A stretch of DNA of 27,001 nt, taken from Thermococcus sp. (GTDB lineage: Archaea; Methanobacteriota_B; Thermococci; Thermococcales; Thermococcaceae). The stretch spans positions 1-27,001 of the forward strand of contig JALTCK010000082.1 in NCBI GenBank assembly GCA_027074805.1, in the 5' to 3' direction. Of the stretch, positions 6,101 through 13,839 are shown in pieces. A program made the position numbers and the translations under genes. How positions within the stretch are numbered: the stretch's first letter is position 1; every line of letters starts with the position of its first letter. The notes below the pieces were generated by a model. That model made no database searches. It saw only the letters and a program-made list of their open reading frames with translations, and was not told the DNA's origin.

Positions 6101-7119
6101 TGAAACGGAAGATATTGAAGTTTTTCAGGAGGAAGGAGGTCATAGGCATCTTTCTACTCCTGTTTATTGTTTTTGGCATTTACTCCCTCAAGCTCATGAG
6201 TGCTCAGACATACGTCGTCAGCACGAGGAGCTTAGGAACGTTCATGGCCGATGGAAAACTCTCGCACGTAGGAGTTTTCGGGAACAACACGCTTTATGGC
6301 AGCAGTGCCGCGATGGAAAACTATCCTCTCTCATTGGTTAAGGAGTTCAGGATGGTTTACAACTACAAATCCAACCCTGGGCTATCGGAGGGAAACTACA
6401 CTTTCGTCGTGAAGACCACCTACTACGTCAGCAAGGGCACTCAGGAGGTCGTCCTCTGGCAGGAGACCTTGTTTAAGGATGGGGGTAGGCTAAGGAATGG
6501 TTCTTTCAGCTCTTCCTACACTCTCAACGTGGTTGACCTTGACAACAGGAGTGCGGAGATAGCGAAGGAACTCGGGATAAAGCGCTTGAGGAGAAGGGTA
6601 ACAGTGACTGCGACCGTTACAGGTAGGGGAAAGATCGGGAGCAGGGAAGTCACCGAGAACTTCAACCACAGCTCTGAGCTGGTCAGGGATCCGAGCGCCG
6701 AGCTCTACTACTTTGTTGACACTACAAAAAAGGAGAGTAGACCCTTTACAGAGACTTCAACTTCGAAGGCCAACACCACGGTGTTTGGGATTTCAAGCGA
6801 GGTGGAGAAGGCCCAGGCTACTACCGCTGCACTGGCACTTTTGATGCTTGTCCCGCTCGTGGGCTACGTATACCTCGGTAGGGGGCCAAAGGACGAGATG
6901 AAGAAGCTCAGACCCTACATTGTCAAAGGGGCACCAAGGAAGGTGGATCGGAAGGTTTATCTGAGAACTGAGGAAGATCTTGAGAAGGCCTTTGACCTTC
7001 TAGACAAGCCGATAATGAGCTACATAGATGGTGAGGAGGAGGTTTACGTCATAATAGATGACGGTGTGGCCTACGAATACAGGAAACCCTTACCTGGTGC
7101 CAAGAGAACGGCAAACTGA
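6097..7119 (+). CDS. DUF5305-type membrane protein
   Basis: A 340-residue protein. A basic start (KRKILKFFRRKE) leads into a membrane helix at about 15-35, then an extracellular beta-rich domain of about 210 residues with many NxS/T sites, a second helix at about 246-265 (ALALLMLVPLVGYVYLG) and a cytoplasmic domain of about 75 charged residues. This is the layout of DUF5305, which I recall as commonly encoded next to S26B signal peptidases and DUF1102-like proteins in archaea. It may be the membrane base or assembly partner of the fibre; no catalytic motif is visible. Start codons at 6097 and 6100 are both possible; AAGGGGA at 6084-6090 slightly favours 6097. Last gene of the locus; a CT/T-rich stretch follows its stop. 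Confidence 0.72.
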   Translation: MMKRKILKFFRRKEVIGIFLLLFIVFGIYSLKLMSAQTYVVSTRSLGTFMADGKLSHVGVFGNNTLYGSSAAMENYPLSLVKEFRMVYNYKSNPGLSEGNYTFVVKTTYYVSKGTQEVVLWQETLFKDGGRLRNGSFSSSYTLNVVDLDNRSAEIAKELGIKRLRRRVTVTATVTGRGKIGSREVTENFNHSSELVRDPSAELYYFVDTTKKESRPFTETSTSKANTTVFGISSEVEKAQATTAALALLMLVPLVGYVYLGRGPKDEMKKLRPYIVKGAPRKVDRKVYLRTEEDLEKAFDLLDKPIMSYIDGEEEVYVIIDDGVAYEYRKPLPGAKRTAN

Positions 7120-7147
7120 TGCCCCTTTTCTCTTTTGAAGACCAACA

Positions 7148-7157
7148 ACTTTAAAAG
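7148..7157 (+). promoter_or_regulatory. TATA box of ppa
   Basis: ACTTTAAAAG about 60 bases before the ppa ATG, followed by a short leader with GAGGTGG as ribosome binding site. It marks the start of the housekeeping block after the T-rich end of the surface locus. Confidence 0.55.
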
Positions 7158-7212
7158 CACTATTTGAAAGCCATCCTTAGAAGTTTTACAAAAAGGTTAG
7201 AGGTGGTTAGAA

Positions 7213-7746
7213 ATGAACCCGTTCCACGATATAGAACCCGGACCGGAGGTTCCAGAGGTTGTATATGCTCTCATAGAGATTCCGAAGGGGAGCAGGAACA
7301 AGTACGAGCTTGACAAGAAGACTGGGCTTATTAAGCTTGATCGTGTGTTGTACAGTCCGTTCTTCTACCCAGTAGACTACGGAATAATACCACAGACCTA
7401 CTATGATGATGGGGATCCCTTTGACATCATGGTAATCATGCGCGAGCCTGTTTACCCGCTTACACTCATTGAGTCCAGACCCATAGGCATAATGAAGATG
7501 AATGACAGCGGCGACAAGGACTGGAAGGTTCTTGCTGTGCCCGTTGATGACCCATATTTCAAGGAGTGGAAGGACATAGATGATGTCCCGAAGGCCTTCC
7601 TCGATGAGATTGCCCATTTCTTCCAGAGGTATAAGGAGCTTCAGGGCAAGACCACCATCGTTGAGGGATGGGGCAACGCAGAAGAGGCCAAGAAGGAGAT
7701 TCTTAGGTCTATTGATCTCTACAAGGAGAAGTTCGGGAAGGACTGA
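7213..7746 (+). CDS. ppa: Inorganic pyrophosphatase (family I)
   Basis: A soluble cytoplasmic enzyme of 177 residues that hydrolyses pyrophosphate to two phosphates and so pulls biosynthetic reactions forward. The family I signature is intact: KYELDKKTG near 30-38, DYGIIPQTYYDDGDPFDIMV with metal-binding Asp66, Asp68 and Asp71, and the later DGD-like KMNDSGDKDWK region. Length and sequence are normal for Thermococcales. It has its own promoter; the 31-base gap to rpo7 has no clear TATA box, so part of rpo7 transcription may come from here. Confidence 0.96.
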   Translation: MNPFHDIEPGPEVPEVVYALIEIPKGSRNKYELDKKTGLIKLDRVLYSPFFYPVDYGIIPQTYYDDGDPFDIMVIMREPVYPLTLIESRPIGIMKMNDSGDKDWKVLAVPVDDPYFKEWKDIDDVPKAFLDEIAHFFQRYKELQGKTTIVEGWGNAEEAKKEILRSIDLYKEKFGKD

Positions 7747-7777
7747 ACTCCTTTTCCCATTTTAGGGAGGTCAAGCC

Positions 7778-8338
7778 ATGTACAAACTCCTGAAGGTTAA
7801 GGATGTCGTTAGGATCCCCCCTCGAATGTTCACCATGGATCCTAAAGAAGCTGCTAAGATAGTGCTCCGCGATACCTACGAGGGAATCTATGACAGGGAC
7901 GAGGGGGTTATCTTAGCTGTCATGGAAGTCGAGGACATCGGCCAGGGCGTTATCGTTCCGGGCGATGGGGCGACCTACCATGAGGTTGTCTTCGACGTTC
8001 TCGTCTGGAAGCCCGGGATGCACGAGGTTGTTGAGGGTGAGGTAATTGATGTAGCCCCCTATGGCGCATTCATCAGGATAGGTCCGATGGATGGTCTCGT
8101 TCACATCAGCCAGCTCATGGACGATTATGTTGTGTTCGACGAGAAGAACAAGCAGTTCCTAGGTAAGGAAAGCAAGAGGGTCCTCAAGCTCGGGGACGAG
8201 GTTAGGGCAAGGATCATTGCGGTGAGTATAAAGAGCAGGGTCATACGGGAGAACAAGATAGGCCTTACAATGCGCCAGCCAGGGCTTGGAAAGCGGGACT
8301 GGATAGAGAAGGAGAAGCGCAAGGAGAGGGGGGCGTGA
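7778..8338 (+). CDS. rpo7: DNA-directed RNA polymerase subunit Rpo7 (RpoE')
   Basis: A 186-residue subunit of the Rpo4/Rpo7 stalk of archaeal RNA polymerase, homologous to eukaryotic RPB7. The N-terminal RNP-like domain (MYKLLKVKDVVRIPPRMF) is followed from about residue 78 by an S1-type RNA-binding domain (EVVEGEVIDVAPYGAFIRIG, DGLVHISQL). The C-terminus is very basic (KEKRKERGA). AGGGAGGT lies upstream of the ATG. Rpo7 followed directly by spt4 and then rps24e/rps27ae is the conserved archaeal order. Confidence 0.97.
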   Translation: MYKLLKVKDVVRIPPRMFTMDPKEAAKIVLRDTYEGIYDRDEGVILAVMEVEDIGQGVIVPGDGATYHEVVFDVLVWKPGMHEVVEGEVIDVAPYGAFIRIGPMDGLVHISQLMDDYVVFDEKNKQFLGKESKRVLKLGDEVRARIIAVSIKSRVIRENKIGLTMRQPGLGKRDWIEKEKRKERGA

Positions 8339-8341
8339 GCC

Positions 8342-8530
8342 ATGGTGAAGGAGCGCGCCTGCCGGCACTGTCACTACATTACCACCGAGGACCGGTGCCC
8401 GGTCTGCGGGAGCAGGGACCTGAGCGACGAGTGGTTCGACCTCGTTATAATCACCGACCCCGAGAAGAGCAGGATTGCCCAGGCGATAGGTGCGAAGGTT
8501 CCAGGAAAGTACGCCATAAGGGTCAGATAA
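8342..8530 (+). CDS. spt4: Transcription elongation factor Spt4 (RpoE'')
   Basis: A 62-residue zinc protein that pairs with Spt5 to make the processivity clamp on RNA polymerase. One zinc site is formed by Cys7, Cys10, Cys19 and Cys22 (ACRHCHY and RCPVCGS). The rest (SDEWFDLVIITDPEKSRIAQ, PGKYAIRV) matches archaeal Spt4. It starts three bases after the rpo7 stop and its TAA overlaps the ATG of the next gene by one base. Confidence 0.96.
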   Translation: MVKERACRHCHYITTEDRCPVCGSRDLSDEWFDLVIITDPEKSRIAQAIGAKVPGKYAIRVR

Positions 8531-9057
8531 TGAAGTTCGTACTAACCCGCTCCCTGAGGTCCGAGCTGAAGGAGCCCCTGGGCAGGCTGATCCGGGGGGA
8601 GCTTCCCCAGCCCTACCTGAGGGTAAGGAACGAGCTCGAAGGAAAGCCCGTGATCACTGTCGGCGACGTCGTCACCGAGAACGTCCTCAGGCTCGGGATA
8701 AAACCTGCGATGGCCATCTTCGACCACAGGACTAAGAGGAAGGATTACAGGCCGCAGGTGGACGCGGATGCCGTGTTGATGACGGTAAAGAATCCTCCCG
8801 GGACGATAACGAAAGCTTTATTAAACGCAATCAGAAAGGGCTTTGGACTCGCCGAGAGGGGCAGGAGAGTTTACATAAAGGTGAACGGCGAGGAGGATTT
8901 GGCGGCGATTCCGGCCGTCCTTTACGCCCCTTATGGGAGTCTCGTGCTCTACGGACAGCCCGACGAAGGGGTAGTGCTTATAAAGGTAACACCCGAATGC
9001 AAGCGCAGGTGTGCGCGAATACTTGCCAAGATGGAGGTGGTTCACGATGGAGATTAA
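8530..9057 (+). CDS. GTP-dependent dephospho-CoA kinase (DUF359 family)
   Basis: A 175-residue protein of the former DUF359 family, shown in Thermococcus kodakarensis to be the archaeal GTP-dependent dephospho-CoA kinase, catalysing the last step of coenzyme A synthesis. Landmarks are VITVGDVVTENVL (about 41-53), FDHRTKR (64-70), VKNPPGTIT and a C-terminal CKRRCARIL. It is unrelated to bacterial CoaE. The start at 8530 overlaps the spt4 stop; an upstream extension of the open frame to 8335 only reads through spt4 in the wrong frame. Its end overlaps rps24e by 11 bases, so the two are translationally coupled. Confidence 0.92.
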   Translation: MKFVLTRSLRSELKEPLGRLIRGELPQPYLRVRNELEGKPVITVGDVVTENVLRLGIKPAMAIFDHRTKRKDYRPQVDADAVLMTVKNPPGTITKALLNAIRKGFGLAERGRRVYIKVNGEEDLAAIPAVLYAPYGSLVLYGQPDEGVVLIKVTPECKRRCARILAKMEVVHDGD

Positions 9058-9343
9058 GGTTACCGAAATAAGGGAGAACAAGCTCCTCGGGAGAAAGGAA
9101 ATATACTTCGACGTGATTCACGATGGCGAGGCCACTCCGAGCAGGGAAGCCGTGAAGGGCAAGCTCGTTGCCATGCTCGACCTCAACCCCGAGACCGTCG
9201 TGGTTCAGTACATAAGGTCCTTCTTCGGGAGCACGGTCTCAAAGGGCTACGCGAAGGCCTATGAGAGCAAGGAGAGGATGCTCTACATAGAGCCCGAGTA
9301 CATACTCGTTAGGGACGGCCTCATAGAGAAGGCGGAGGAGTGA
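9047..9343 (+). CDS. rps24e: Small ribosomal subunit protein eS24 (S24e)
   Basis: A 98-residue ribosomal protein with the usual archaeal S24e sequence (EIKVTEIRENKLLGRKEIYF, PSREAVKGKLVAML, VVQYIRSFFGSTVSKGYAKA). GGAGGTGG at 9033-9040 sits six bases before the chosen ATG at 9047, inside the 3' end of the previous gene. Ten bases separate its stop from rps27ae. Confidence 0.97.
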   Translation: MEIKVTEIRENKLLGRKEIYFDVIHDGEATPSREAVKGKLVAMLDLNPETVVVQYIRSFFGSTVSKGYAKAYESKERMLYIEPEYILVRDGLIEKAEE

Positions 9344-9353
9344 GGTGGTTGGA

Positions 9354-9524
9354 ATGGCGAAGAAGAAAAGGACCAGCCAGAAGTGGAAGCTCTACGAGGT
9401 TCAGGGTGGAAAGGTTAAGAGGAAGAACCGCTACTGCCCGCGCTGCGGGCCTGGAGTCTTCATGGCCAACCACAAGGACCGCTGGAGCTGCGGCAAGTGT
9501 GGCTACACCGAGTGGAAGAAGTGA
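9354..9524 (+). CDS. rps27ae: Small ribosomal subunit protein eS31 (S27ae), zinc ribbon
   Basis: A short gene of 56 residues starting MAKKKRTSQKWKLYEV. It has the S27ae zinc ribbon with Cys28, Cys31, Cys46 and Cys49 (YCPRCGPG and SCGKCGYTEWKK). In archaea it is free and not fused to ubiquitin. GAGGTGG lies directly upstream. Its partnership with rps24e is the standard archaeal order. A T-rich stretch (CTCTTTTCTCTCTGACCCTTTT) follows and may end the operon. Confidence 0.96.
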   Translation: MAKKKRTSQKWKLYEVQGGKVKRKNRYCPRCGPGVFMANHKDRWSCGKCGYTEWKK

Positions 9525-9558
9525 TCTCTTTTCTCTCTGACCCTTTTCGGTGTTTCTG

Positions 9559-10140
9559 ATGCCCCTCTACTACGGCCTCAAGCTCAAACTCCACCCCCAG
9601 GTCTACGAGCCCGCGGAGGACACCTTTCTCCTCGCCGAGAATCTCGCGGTTAAGGATGGAGACACTGCCCTCGACGTTGGCACTGGAACCGGGTTGATAG
9701 CCCTTCTCATGGCGAGGAAGGCCCGCTACGTCCTCGGCGTTGACATAAACCCGATTGCAGTTGAGCTGGCAAGAGAAAACGCCAATCTGAACGGCATCAA
9801 AAACGTCGAGTTTCGCTTAAGCGACCTCTTTGAAAACGTCGCTGGAAAGTTTGACATCATAACCTTCAACGCCCCCTACCTCCCTGGAGAGCCAGATGAG
9901 CCGATAGATTTGGCCATCGTTGGTGGAAAGCGCGGAAGGGAGGTTCTTGATAGGTTCATCGAAGAGGTGCCGGCCTACCTAAAACCGGGCGGAACCGTCC
10001 AAATAGTCCAGAGCTCGATAACGGGCGTGGAGAAAACCCTTGAGCTCTTTAGAAAAAAGGACCTGAATCCGGAGATAACCGCTAAGAAACACGTCTTCTT
10101 CGAGGATATAGTTCTCATAACGGCTCACGCCAGATGGTGA
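9559..10140 (+). CDS. HemK2/Mtq2-like SAM-dependent methyltransferase
   Basis: A 193-residue class I methyltransferase of the HemK2/Mtq2 type, whose eukaryotic and archaeal members methylate the Gln of the GGQ loop in release factor 1. Motifs (numbered from ATG 9559): YEPAEDTFLLAE (16-27), the SAM loop LDVGTGTGLIAL (38-49), VDINPIAVELA (61-71), and FNAPYLPG at 103-110 where the catalytic tetrapeptide is normally (N/D)PPY. Here the second position is Ala. No separate substrate-binding N-domain is present, as expected for HemK2. A GTG at 9550 could add three residues; neither start has a good ribosome binding site. Confidence 0.85.
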   Translation: MPLYYGLKLKLHPQVYEPAEDTFLLAENLAVKDGDTALDVGTGTGLIALLMARKARYVLGVDINPIAVELARENANLNGIKNVEFRLSDLFENVAGKFDIITFNAPYLPGEPDEPIDLAIVGGKRGREVLDRFIEEVPAYLKPGGTVQIVQSSITGVEKTLELFRKKDLNPEITAKKHVFFEDIVLITAHARW

Positions 10141-10454
10141 CGCTTTACCTCAAACAGAAGCTTTACGGAGGGCCTTTCCACCCCTTCAACGTCTTCCTCG
10201 AAGAAGTCTATCTTTATCTCCCTTGCCTTGAGCTGGGTTTCAGGTTTTATTCCACTGAACATGGTTGGGGAATCAATCTCTTCCTTTTAAATCTTTCGCC
10301 CATCAACGAAGGCTTTTTCGACGATGGGATTGGGCCATACCTCGGGAGTTCATGGAGAGTCGTATAGGACAATCCTTGTGTCTGTCCCACCCGCTATCCA
10401 TCCCTGTCCCATCACCTTTTTAAAGGGCTTCCCAAACTCCAGCTCAGAGAGAGA
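10125..10454 (-). pseudogene. Remnant of an unidentified protein gene, two in-frame stops
   Basis: One minus-strand frame from 10454 down to a TGA at 10127-10125 reads like a Thermococcal protein broken only by TGA (10352-10350) and TAA (10289-10287). The pieces are LEFGKPFKKVMGQGWIAG and TDTRIVLYDSP, then TPEVWPNPIVEKAFVDGRKI, then ETQLKAREIKIDFFEED and VERPSVKLLFEVKRHHLA. The charged composition and AGG/ATA/GAG codon choice fit coding sequence of this genome, whereas the opposite strand gives an unlikely Leu/Phe/Tyr-rich peptide. The last piece could start at ATG 10262 as a 45-residue protein. The 5' end runs into the taw1 promoter and the 3' end overlaps the methyltransferase gene by 16 bases. 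I do not recognise the family. Confidence 0.5.
10416..10425 (+). promoter_or_regulatory. TATA box of taw1
   Basis: CTTTTTAAAG about 45 bases before the ATG at 10468, leaving a leader of about 20 bases with the ribosome binding site AGGTGAGG. Confidence 0.6.
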
Positions 10455-10467
10455 TTAGGTGAGGCTA

Positions 10468-11469
10468 ATGGCGATAACCTTCGTATCAAACCCAAACATG
10501 CCCGAGGAGATTGCCAACCTCTTCAGGAAGCAGCATTACGCTTTAGTGGGCAGGCACAGCTCGGTGAAGCTCTGCCACTGGCTCAAGGAGAGCATAAAGC
10601 ACGACCGCTTTTGCTACAAGCAGAAGTTCTACGGCATAGCGAGCCACCGCTGCCTTCAAATGACGCCGGTTACAGCGTGGTGCACCCACAACTGCATATT
10701 CTGCTGGCGCCCGATGGAGGGCTTCCTGGGAACGGAACTGCCGGAACCCTGGGACGACCCGGCCTTCATCGTCGAGGAGAGCATCAAGGCCCAGAGGAAG
10801 CTCCTCGTCGGCTACAAGGGAATGCCAGGCATAAACATGAAGAAGTTCGAGGAGGCGTGGAACCCTAAGCACGCTGCCATAAGCCTCTCGGGCGAGCCGA
10901 TGCTCTACCCCTACATGGGCGATCTGGTTGAGGAGTTCCATAAGAGGGGTTTCACCACCTTCATAGTCACCAACGGAACTGTCCCAGAGAGGCTCGAGGA
11001 GATGAAGCGAGAGGACAAGCTCCCGACCCAGCTCTACGTCTCTCTAACAGCGCCTGACATCGAGACCTACAACAGGGTAAACGTTCCGATGATTCCGGAC
11101 GGCTGGGACAGGATAAAGGGAACGCTCGAGCTAATGAAGGACGCGGACACGAGGACGGTGATAAGGCTCACCCTTGTCAAGGGCGAGAACATGCACAATC
11201 CAGAAGGCTACGCCAAGCTGATAAAACTCGCCAACCCCATGTTCGTCGAGGCCAAAGCTTACATGTTCGTCGGCTTCTCAAGGCAGAGGCTGACCATCAA
11301 CAACATGCCGCGCCACGAGGAAATAAGGGCCTTCGCGGAGGAGCTGGTCAAACACCTGCCCGGCTACCACTTGGAGGATGAGTACGAGCCGAGCAGAGTA
11401 GTCCTTATAATGAGGGACGACGTCGATCCGAGAGGCCGTGGGATAGAGGGCAGGTTCATAACCCACTGA
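10468..11469 (+). CDS. taw1: 4-demethylwyosine synthase Taw1 (radical SAM)
   Basis: A 333-residue radical SAM enzyme that condenses pyruvate carbons with N1-methylguanosine-37 of tRNA-Phe to form the tricyclic core of wyosine. The radical SAM cluster ligands are Cys72, Cys76 and Cys79 (WCTHNCIFCWRP). Cys36, Cys49 and Cys62 (KLCHWL, RFCYKQ, HRCLQM) are the ligands of the second cluster known from Pyrococcus TYW1. The sequence is close to the Pyrococcus enzyme as I remember it (KQHYALVGRHSSVKL, ISLSGEPMLYPYMGDLVEEF, VNVPMIPDGW). ATG 10468 is chosen because AGGTGAGG (10457-10464) precedes it; the GTG at 10459 lies inside that site. Confidence 0.97.
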   Translation: MAITFVSNPNMPEEIANLFRKQHYALVGRHSSVKLCHWLKESIKHDRFCYKQKFYGIASHRCLQMTPVTAWCTHNCIFCWRPMEGFLGTELPEPWDDPAFIVEESIKAQRKLLVGYKGMPGINMKKFEEAWNPKHAAISLSGEPMLYPYMGDLVEEFHKRGFTTFIVTNGTVPERLEEMKREDKLPTQLYVSLTAPDIETYNRVNVPMIPDGWDRIKGTLELMKDADTRTVIRLTLVKGENMHNPEGYAKLIKLANPMFVEAKAYMFVGFSRQRLTINNMPRHEEIRAFAEELVKHLPGYHLEDEYEPSRVVLIMRDDVDPRGRGIEGRFITH

Positions 11470-11498
11470 CCTCTTCTTTACACCTTTCTCGAGAAAAG

Positions 11499-11506
11499 TT
11501 TATTTA
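11499..11506 (+). promoter_or_regulatory. TATA box of the toroid/CetZ unit
   Basis: TTTATTTA is 33-40 bases before the ATG at 11539, so the leader should be very short, with GAGGTG near 11527-11532 as ribosome binding site. The palindrome TTTCTCGAGAAA (11485-11496) overlaps the upstream edge of this promoter and could be a regulator site. Confidence 0.55.
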
Positions 11507-11538
11507 ATGTAGCCCCTTAGATACCAGAGGTGTTAACG

Positions 11539-13833
11539 ATGAGGAAACTAGTGGCCCTGATGATTATTTCGCTCATGCTGGGGACCGGTTATGTATCAGC
11601 GGTACCGCTCCTCGACGGTGCAGCGAACTTCTTGACCCAGAGCGCCTCTGCGGCACCGACAGATAGGGTTGACGAAGCGGCAATGACGTTATTTGCTCTG
11701 TCTTCGGTGGTAGGAAAGCTTGAGGAAAATGATTCTGCTGTAATCGGGACGATAGATGACTACTCTAATTTCCTTGTGAGGATTCAAAACCCTGATGGTG
11801 GGTGGGGGTACTACAAGGGTAGCATAAGCAGTGTCCCATCGACGGCATATGCGATCATAGGGCTGAGCGCCGTTTCCAAACTAATCGGTTCCGGTGAGAT
11901 TACCATAAGTCCTGCAACCGTTGAAGCCTCTGAGTATAGGGGGATAGTCTTTCTCAGAAACGCCTTCAATGGTGAGGCATGGGGATACGTGCCCGGGGCA
12001 CCATCCGCCTTCTATCCGACCGTCATGGCAGTCTGGTCTCTTGGTGTTGCGGGGTACACAGAGGATGACTACTACGTCTTCAAGGGTGTTAGCTACCTGG
12101 AGAATGCAACTCCCCAGAACGTTCAGGAGATGGCCCTTAGACTTATAGCTTTCTATTACGTCGGCCACACCAGTGAAAAGGCGCTGAGGGACCTTTCTAC
12201 ACTTGAGACCAAGGTACTCAACGGCGAGTTGAATACGAGGGAGATGGCGCTTGCGGTTTATGCTCTCTCCCTCTATCAGCCGGAGTCCTTTGACACTGCA
12301 AAGGCCTTAGCGATGCTCGAAGGGATGGCGATAGCAGTTAACGACACATATTCTTGGAGAAACAATGAAATGTTTTACTCGGATTCGGTTCTTACATCTG
12401 CCTACGCTACTCTTCCGTTCACAGACTTCATCAGGGAGAGTTATCTCTCGATTTATGAACTTCTTCAGAACCTTCTCAACAGGGTGGAAGATGCCCAAAC
12501 AGCCTCTGGGGCATGGACTTTTGGGGCGAACGTTCCCACCTGCTGCAGTCCTAACGAAGAAGACGTGAAGCTCACCTACTATGCAACTATGGCGCTTCTC
12601 AAGTGGAAGGGTAAGGATAGCGAGCCGGTTCAGAAGGCTATTAGCTGGGCGAGGGATAATCTGAAGGTGGCTATGGGTAATGCTAGGATAAGTGGAACAG
12701 TGACGACCGAATACTACTACCTCCTCAAGCTCCTCATTGACACGGACTCCCTAACTCCTGAGGAGAAGGAGGCCAATATCGAGCTAATAAAGAGCATGCA
12801 GTTACCTACGGGCGCCTGGAAAGGTAGGCCTGCTGGTTCACAGCCATTGCAAACGGCAATGGCCCTTGATCTTCTTGTAAGTCTCGGCGTTCCAAAGAAT
12901 GATACTTCAGTGGTTAGGGCGAAGGCCTGGCTGCTATCGGTAACTCACGATGGATGGGGTGTCTATCTTGTGGCACCTGTGGCCGGTTACATGATAACCA
13001 AGGACGTCCCCACAACGGCGTTTGTGATAAATGCATTGGCCCCAGTATCAACCCGAAAAGAACTGGAGCCTCACGTAAAGTGGCTTCTAGAGCAGAGAGC
13101 CGAAGACGGTGGGTGGGGGGTCATGAAAGAGTACTACTACCTCCACAGGGATGAGTGGGTTCCAATTGCTCCGAGTGTCGAGCCTACCATCCTGTCAACC
13201 TATGCCCTCATGAGAGCAGGTTACAATGTCTCCAACGAGACAACAAAATGGTTGCTCTCCAGGAACTTAAGTGGAATGCCCCTCTACCAGCTCTCCCTGG
13301 CACTCGGTTTCCTGGCGGGCAGGGTCTCACCAGAACTTCCCTCGATATACTCAGTCACCAGCCTATTCTACACAGGTGGCCACTTCCTGCTCGAGTATGA
13401 TCCGGTTTATTCCAACGTTATTCCGGGGATAGCGGCGATAATAAACGGAAACTATCATGCCACGGCTGAGCCAAAGATGGGTATAGACCTCTCCAACCAG
13501 AGTGCCAACTACATACTCATTGGGACTTATGATGACATAGATGTTAAGGAGTTCAACCCCCTTCTTAACTACAGCGTGGAAGGAAACATCGTTGAGATTA
13601 ACGGGAAAAAGTACCTCAAGGATGCTGTGGTGTTTGTGATTCCGGGCAAGACGAAGAAGGGCAAGGTCCTTGCTGTCATAGCAAGCAAGAAGAACTACGG
13701 GCTGGTCGAGGCTCTCTTCAGGACTTCTCTGATAAAGTACCTGGGCGGTCACTATGTCGTTCTTAGGGCTGTGGATGTCAACGGGGACGGGATAATAGAA
13801 CTCTCCGAGATATACAAAGTTGATGCGGGGTGA
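11539..13833 (+). CDS. Secreted alpha/alpha-toroid (prenyltransferase/squalene-cyclase-like repeat) protein
   Basis: A 764-residue exported protein. Signal peptide MRKLVALMIISLMLGTGYVSA (1-21), then a long series of helix pairs resembling the terpenoid cyclase/protein prenyltransferase toroid. QxxDGGWG-type repeats are seen at 83-90 (QNPDGGWG) and 519-527 (QRAEDGGWG), with degenerate ones (EAWGYV, SGAWTFG, TGAWKGR, DGWGVY) between. The cyclase DxDD motif is not seen, so it is more likely a binding or scaffold protein than an enzyme. The C-terminal part (about 600-764) is a separate domain ending in DVNGDGIIELSE, an EF-hand/dockerin-like calcium loop. ATG 11539 has GAGGTG upstream. It ends six bases before cetZ, indicating one operon and perhaps a shared role at the cell surface. 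Confidence 0.75.
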   Translation: MRKLVALMIISLMLGTGYVSAVPLLDGAANFLTQSASAAPTDRVDEAAMTLFALSSVVGKLEENDSAVIGTIDDYSNFLVRIQNPDGGWGYYKGSISSVPSTAYAIIGLSAVSKLIGSGEITISPATVEASEYRGIVFLRNAFNGEAWGYVPGAPSAFYPTVMAVWSLGVAGYTEDDYYVFKGVSYLENATPQNVQEMALRLIAFYYVGHTSEKALRDLSTLETKVLNGELNTREMALAVYALSLYQPESFDTAKALAMLEGMAIAVNDTYSWRNNEMFYSDSVLTSAYATLPFTDFIRESYLSIYELLQNLLNRVEDAQTASGAWTFGANVPTCCSPNEEDVKLTYYATMALLKWKGKDSEPVQKAISWARDNLKVAMGNARISGTVTTEYYYLLKLLIDTDSLTPEEKEANIELIKSMQLPTGAWKGRPAGSQPLQTAMALDLLVSLGVPKNDTSVVRAKAWLLSVTHDGWGVYLVAPVAGYMITKDVPTTAFVINALAPVSTRKELEPHVKWLLEQRAEDGGWGVMKEYYYLHRDEWVPIAPSVEPTILSTYALMRAGYNVSNETTKWLLSRNLSGMPLYQLSLALGFLAGRVSPELPSIYSVTSLFYTGGHFLLEYDPVYSNVIPGIAAIINGNYHATAEPKMGIDLSNQSANYILIGTYDDIDVKEFNPLLNYSVEGNIVEINGKKYLKDAVVFVIPGKTKKGKVLAVIASKKNYGLVEALFRTSLIKYLGGHYVVLRAVDVNGDGIIELSEIYKVDAG

Positions 13834-13839
13834 TAGCTA

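Noticed and set aside
8335..8530. N-terminal extension of the dephospho-CoA kinase gene back to 8335
   Set aside because: That part is the wrong frame of spt4; the kinase homology starts at ATG 8530, which overlaps the spt4 stop.
10134..10367. A 77-codon plus-strand open frame after the methyltransferase
   Set aside because: It is exactly codon-aligned antisense to the minus-strand remnant, which has far more protein-like sequence; its own peptide is unusually rich in Leu, Phe and Tyr.
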